NCBI GenBank assembly: GCA_029216955.1
Contig: JANAVB010029819.1
Coordinates: 36,320,831-36,384,830, forward strand
Length of the DNA: 64,000 nt
From: Iris pallida
Lineage: Eukaryota > Streptophyta > Magnoliopsida > Asparagales > Iridaceae
Reading direction: 5' to 3'
The first letter of the stretch is position 1. Each line of letters begins with the position of its first letter. The position numbers and the translations under genes are program-made. Below are positions 59,482 through 64,000 of the stretch, piece after piece. The notes beneath the pieces were generated by a model. It was not told where the DNA came from. It saw only the letters and a program-made list of their open reading frames with translations, and did not search any database.

Positions 59482-59965
59482 TCACTGTATTATTAAATAT
59501 AATCTTCTAATCATCATCCTCATCATTATCAGCATCAGCTGCCCGAAAAGGATTCTCGGACTGGGCAGAGCGGTGGGGATCATAACGAGCTGTAGTAGGG
59601 TCAAAAGAGTGCTGAGCCTCCGGATCATCAATATGGTCACAATCACAGAGGGATCACGAACCATGGAAATGGGACCACCAGGATTGTGGGCAAAGCTATA
59701 GCTAAAATCCCACATAGTGTTGTTCATTGCCTGGAACTGCAGGATGGTCCGAAAATCAATAGACCAGAACTCATCCATAACTAAAGTCTGGAAAGACTCA
59801 AGGGCGACGCCTGTGGATGGATGGAAAGGATGGTGACTAGAAGATGGGTCAACAACAGGAGGAGGAGGAGGATCTTGTACTGCTGGAGTAGGAGCTACTC
59901 GACGATGCATATGAAGATAAGCAAGAGGAGCATCTCGAGGACAGTCATCTAAGACGATATCAAAA
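59482..59965 (-). pseudogene. Env-like / plant transposon protein, C-terminal part
   Basis: The minus-strand frame is open from 59965 to 59482. The text around LESFQTLVMDEFWSIDFRTILQFQAMNNTMWDFSYSFAHNPGGPISMVRDP aligns with the plus-strand C-terminal part at 61533-61754 (QTTLQAQAHGNSIADMHWSMTYAPGGLIALIRHP). A Pro-rich stretch lies at the start. It belongs to a second, diverged SIRE copy. The upstream part is cut at the LTR junction near 59966. Confidence 0.65.
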
Positions 59966-59967
59966 GC

Positions 59968-61276
59968 CAGTAACCAACAACGTTACTCAAGTTCAAGGGT
60001 GCTAGGATTTATCCGTGCACCTGACTCTAATATTATCCCACGGGTCCTATCAATATAAAAGGTCATGGCATATCGAGCCATAATGGACTGTATCTCAACG
60101 TAAGTCCACGATCGCTCCCCGTACGGGTTGCTAGCCCTATATCCGAAGGATCTTGAACTTACTAGTATTGTGTCTCATTACATCAGTAGCTGGTCTCAAT
60201 CTGTTCTAATGAAGTGCACCACATATACTAATCTTAATTTCCTTCTAGGCCGAACGATCTTGGTGACCTGGGCGTAACACGTTCGAAGGATACCGAAACC
60301 CTTGCACATGTTATCTAAGTCCATTAACCATGCAATACACATAAAGGTTAAGAAGTCATGACAATCTCAAACACCTTCTTAAGTCCAACACATAAATCAT
60401 ACCAAATCGAGTTATCATCTATCTATCTCAAGTTCCATCGATACTATGTTCCAACACATCCGTATTGATGCACGATGCCCAAACGGCACAGGTTCGAATA
60501 CTTTTATTCTACATAACGCGTTCCATTCACAAGTTATTTGTCCAACAGCAGTTCCGTGGCATATGTACTACAACTTTAAACTTTGATGCATAAAGTATAC
60601 CTTTCAATGTCACAACAGTTCTGTGGCGTTGTGCCACAACTAGTCTGATTAGATTACTAAGTCAGACGCATAGTCCTCGTGCATAGATGAATGCTCAACA
60701 CCATATTCTAGGCCTAGTATTTAATGTTCTCTAAGTCGTGCACTTGATGCCCATCTTGTTATTGCCTTTCAATGTTCTACTATTAATGTCCTACTATGAC
60801 CCGTGCACTTGATGCATGTCACATCATTTGTTCAATGTTAAATGTCCTATCTTAGTGTTCAACGCACACTATGACTTTATATTCATTTGAGCCATGCCCG
60901 TGGACTTATCGAGGATATCATGCATACAAGCTACATTTGATTAGGCATGAACGAGTATGGAAGAAGAGTCAGAACCTGCCCACCTTCAGCTAATTTACCA
61001 ATCGTTCTTCCGAACTAATGTGGCCCGACACCCTAGCTTCGTTGAACGATCATCTTGTCCGAGCTAACCATACTCGCACTTCATGCTTCTTCGCACTCAT
61101 CCACTGACTTAGTCTATCGCCTATTTCTTAACTCGTTATAAAGGACTTTGTACAATATCTGCACATAAAATCAACTCAATCAATACTTCTTCAAATTATA
61201 GTCATACCTCCTCGAATCAAACTCAAACCTTATCATATCAATCGAATCAATATAATATACGGTACATGGCATTACA
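59968..61276 (-). repeat. LTR (5' copy), truncated, of the element in the SIRE env-like ORF
   Basis: It aligns end to end with 53443-54769, starting at GCCAGTAAC and ending ATTACA. It carries many substitutions, so the insertion is old. The first part is replaced by the SIRE fragment. Confidence 0.8.
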
Positions 61277-61757
61277 CATGTCCTTTCGATGATACTCCAC
61301 CCGATCTCCTCAAGTCCTATAGGACTAGCCCCCAGGCTCCTGATTTCAATAAAGATTCTTCTGATGAGGTTGCTGCTGAGGACGTTCCACTTGATGTCCA
61401 GGACCCCCTCATCCTCCTCCTGTTGTTGCTCCTACTGATCCAGCCACTCTTGATAAGATTCATACTATGCTGTGTGATCATTTTCATCTTAAGGATGAAC
61501 TTCATAAATGCGAGGATGAGCATCATAGATAGATGGATTTTCAGACTACTCTCCAGGCCCAGGCTCATGGAAACTCGATTGCTGACATGCATTGGAGTAT
61601 GACCTATGCACCTGGTGGTCTCATTGCTCTGATTCGTCACCCTCACCTTCAGGGACCTAGATTTTATGATCATGATGCCTATCATTACTTCATTCCTGAT
61701 TCTGCATTATATGATCCCAACCGATCAGTTGAGACTGGTGATAATTCTGGTTGAGGA
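61277..61757 (+). pseudogene. Env-like / plant transposon protein, C-terminal part of the plus SIRE element
   Basis: It resumes SFDDTPPDLLKSYRTSPQAPDFNKDSSDEVAAEDVP, is frameshifted near 61400, then reads MLCDHFHLKDELHKCEDEHH-stop-MDFQTTLQAQAHGNSIADMHWSMTYAPGGLIALIRHP and ends at 61752-61754. It is the other half of the ORF starting at 51885. Confidence 0.65.
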
Positions 61758-61959
61758 TATCAGTTTGATTATGGCTTTTTGTAGGTGCTGCTTATGATTG
61801 ACTCAGTGAAACTTATGCTTATTTTAGTTGTTTTTTATGTCGTAGACTTGGATTTTCATGTTGAGTTGTATTAGACTTTATCTATGCATTTTCATGGTCA
61901 TATTATGTTATGCACTTTATCTTATTTCCGCATTTTATAGTTATTTATTTTGCTGCTAC
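61758..61959 (+). other. SIRE 3' untranslated remnant
   Basis: T-rich text after the env-like stop. No polypurine tract or LTR follows, because the gypsy LTR begins at 61960. Confidence 0.5.
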
Positions 61960-64000
61960 TGTAATGCCTGTTGTTCGTATTACGTATTTGGATTACGTAT
62001 ACGTATTTTATCTTGTAATTGCATATCTTCTTGGTTTGGCTTGGCTTGTTTACTCTCGGTTTGGGTTGGTTTGGTTTGGCCGGCTGGTTGCTTGGTCCAT
62101 CATGGACCAAGGTGAACCCCCTACCTACCACCAATCCATGATATTTATTTCCCCACTAACCTTCTCTCTCCTCCATAACTCTCATTTATTTCTTCTTCTT
62201 CCTTCCTCCCCACAACTCCCCAACCCTTAGGCAAGTGCAACTTGCTTCCATAAGAGAACTCATTTTTATGGTTCCATTAGCTTCTTCTCATGATTCTAAG
62301 ACACATTAGAACTTGTCATTTTCTGTTTTGAGGCTTTGATTCTTGTAGATCTAGAGTTTTGCTATTTTCGGATTTTTGGTGGTTTTGATCTATTAAACTT
62401 CCTTGTTTTCAAGTTTTGATGGTTCCATGTTTTAGAGCATCTCCTTCTACCCAATTTTGACCTTTGGAAAGTTGGATTCGGACTTGTTTTGACCAAGATA
62501 TGGACAATTGAAGCTTAGATTCAACTTTAGAGTTCTTGCTATTCTTTTCCTCTGGAGAAGACTGTGAACAGTGAACTAGCTTTTTAGCTATGTCGCTGAG
62601 TCATACGCTGCTCTTTAGCGAGCGTACGCTAGCCTTCGTACGCTGCTCTTTAGCGAGGTACGCTAGCCTTCGTACGCTGCTCTTTAGCGAGCGTACGCTA
62701 GCCTTCGTACGCTGCTCTTTAGTGAGCGTACGCTCACCTTGATACGCTGCCTGTTGGCAGCATGTCTTGAGCGTACGCTAGCTTGAGCGTACATGAGCGT
62801 GCCTTGGTACGCTAGCTTGAGCGAGCAAGGCGTACGCTGGCTTGAGCGTACGCTAGCCTATCTTGTCACCCTGGTTTAACCCGAGAGCTTTGTGACCCCC
62901 ATACGCTGCCTTTTGGGAGCGTATGCTTACCTGAGCGTATGCTTACCTGAGCGTATGGCCTTTGGCAGACTTGATCTTATATTAGCTTGTCAGTTTGTTT
63001 TATTTTCCTTATCCTGGATCTTCTATAGCCCTGTATATTGATATTTTATTAGATATTTTACGTCCATTTTATATCCTTACGCCTTTTGACCTGAACTTGA
63101 TAATTCCTGAATTTACTTGATATGTTTAGAAATGATACCTGAGCATAACACGATAGTGACCCATAGTAGTGCACTCCTGACATAATGACCTGACATGACC
63201 TGATAGTGGCCCGTCGTGGCGCACTCCTGACAAGTACACTTGACATGATAAACCTGACATGTTATATCTTGATAAGCTGTTGCGACGGCTACCTGACATG
63301 ACATGACTTGACAAGAATGAATATCCTGGACACCGTGGGTGATTGTGCTTGTACAAATAAACCAGTCCTGTCTTGCATCATGTCTAGGAGGGGACTCCTG
63401 AGTACCACGGCCAGGAGTACCTACTAAAATGGATTAAGGTTAACAACTAGATTAATACATTAGTCATGAAGAGATCTCCCAGCTACAGGCAATCCCGTTA
63501 CCTGGGCGCGCTTGGGATCTGTAGCCTGCCGTCGAGTAGGGCACATTTTCAGCATACTGTCATGTGTTGCACCCTTCAAGCTACTTAAGGGTACATGCAT
63601 TTCCTGGACGATGTACCCACCTGAATTCAACCCTAATCTTTCGACCTGGGTAGCCTGGATGGTCTGCAGGGCTTGTGGCTGTAGAATAATCTTACTGCAT
63701 CTTGTTAGTAATTAGGCTGTGACAACCCTAGTTAGTTAAAGTATCAAGCCGTAATTCTTGCTTGGCCGTAAAATGATTGGATGGAGTCTAACCAGTCTAG
63801 TCTTGCCCTGATCCTGTACCAGATTATTGAATGACCAGAATTTTTATATTATCTTGCCGATAAATGGTAGAAAACCAAGTTCCGTTCAGACGAAGGGTTA
63901 TAACCCCGGTCCTTGTTTGGTTTACGGGTTGTAACCTGGCTATCTGAATAGTTCCATGGTTATCTCGTCGTATATCGTCCTGGCATATTTTCCTTATTTC
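61960..64000 (+). repeat. Gypsy LTR related to the young element, runs off the window
   Basis: It starts TGTAATGCC. Blocks shared with 15724-18371 in the same order are AGGCAAGTGCAACTTGC (62227), CTCTTTAGCG (from 62610), TTTTACG...CATTTTATATCCTTACGCC (63054), CCCGT-GGCGCACTC repeats (63160-63230), TACCACGGCCAGG (63400), GGCAATC..GTTACCTGGGCG, TGGTCTGCAGGGCTTG (63659) and GGTTGTAACCTGGC. The palindrome array is different. No end is seen. Confidence 0.8.
62590..62960. repeat. GCGTACGC palindrome array in LTR
   Basis: GTACGCT occurs more than a dozen times, often as the 8-bp palindrome GCGTACGC. The first part is a tandem repeat of about 45 bp (CTCTTTAGCGAGCGTACGCT then AGCCTTCGTACGCTG). It sits about 620 bp from the LTR start, the same offset as the TGCGCA array. 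Confidence 0.85.

Larger units (their letters stand above)
58062..59967 (-). mobile_element. Minus-strand SIRE copia fragment: env-like end, PPT, LTR, PBS
   Basis: In minus-strand order there is the env-like C-terminal part (to 59482), a 3' untranslated part, a G10 tract (59228-59237), a complete LTR (59224-58077) and then a tRNA-Met primer site (58062-58073). It replaces the first ~770 bp of the right-hand LTR of the surrounding element. One LTR with a polypurine tract on one side and a primer site on the other is the junction of two copies in tandem, not a normal end. Confidence 0.7.
52669..61281 (-). mobile_element. LTR retrotransposon inserted in the SIRE env-like ORF
   Basis: One LTR is 52674-54769. 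The other is present only as 59968-61276, which aligns with 53443-54769. Ends are TGTCATGCC and ATTACA on plus. Flanks AATGT (52669-52673) and CATGT (61277-61281) are a near-perfect 5-bp duplication. The env-like ORF is interrupted exactly here, with its C-terminal part resuming at 61277. The minus orientation is inferred: on minus the LTR runs TGTAATATCC to GGCATGACA like the gypsy LTRs, and a decayed AGGA motif (54791-54805) precedes it. The interior lacks recognisable gag or pol. Confidence 0.75.
43447..61959 (+). mobile_element. SIRE-type Ty1/copia element with env-like ORF, twice interrupted, 3' LTR lost
   Basis: LTR 43447-44181, tRNA-Met-type primer site, gag (44250-45900), protease/integrase (45980-46665), then an inserted LTR fragment (46666-49138). 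Integrase to RNase H continue at 49139-51350. An env-like/plant transposon ORF starts at 51885, is cut at 52673 by an inserted LTR element and resumes at 61277-61757. The order and the extra ORF after pol are typical of SIRE/Maximus copia elements. All coding parts are full of stops. The 3' LTR is not present, because a gypsy LTR begins at 61960. Confidence 0.8.

Noticed and set aside
53440..61276. Two long similar segments considered as a simple segmental duplication
   Set aside because: They have LTR-like termini and near-matching 5-bp flanks, and the env-like ORF is split exactly at the ends, so an LTR insertion explains them better.

Overview
The window is plant nuclear DNA. It is built almost entirely of transposable elements: Ty3/gypsy chromovirus-like elements, Ty1/copia elements of two lineages, an L1-type plant LINE with a DUF4283/CCHC ORF1, long TA microsatellites, and several layers of nested insertion. 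I found no host protein-coding gene, rRNA gene, tRNA gene or CRISPR array. The species cannot be named from the sequence. The deep nesting suggests a retrotransposon-rich heterochromatic region of a medium or large plant genome.

Layout, left to right. (1) 1-5564: minus-strand Tnt1-type copia element, broken by frameshifts. Its 5' LTR (about 4468-5564) has eight 32-33-bp repeats just upstream of the TATA box. (2) 5565-6266 and 13053-13550: pieces of an older minus-strand gypsy LTR. A LINE (6267-13052) sits in a TA microsatellite within it. (3) 13551-14580: short non-coding interior of that minus-strand element, with a primer-binding site (PBS) matching tRNA-Ile. Its other LTR (14581-15723 plus 26037-27752) is split by (4). 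(4) 15724-26031: a young gypsy element with 2.65-kb LTRs, a TTTTT target duplication, and a gag-pol frame broken only by two nonsense codons. (5) 29497-40305: a non-autonomous element of LARD type (large retrotransposon derivative, 4-kb LTRs, 2.7-kb non-coding interior, perfect CTAAG duplication). It is inserted in the 3' LTR of (6). (6) 40306-43446: degraded minus-strand gypsy pol and LTR. (7) 43447-61959: SIRE-type copia element on the plus strand with gag, pol and an env-like/plant-transposon ORF. It is interrupted by an LTR fragment (46666-49138) and by a second LTR element (52674-61276). The latter contains a minus-strand SIRE fragment carrying PPT-LTR-PBS in one piece. (8) 61960-64000: start of another gypsy LTR related to (4).

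Functional threads. The young gypsy, the LARD and the older minus-strand element share an 18-nt PBS that I match to plant tRNA-Ile(AAU), set 8-9 nt inside the LTR. They also share a 3' module (an inverted repeat around AGGA, then a purine-rich tract, then the LTR). This suggests one trans-mobilised family in which the coding element could supply proteins to the coding-less ones. Its LTRs carry lineage-specific arrays: TGCGCA palindromes, GCGTACGC palindromes, W-box (TTGAC) clusters, GGGC..GCCC hairpins, and a recurrent AGGCAAGT word.
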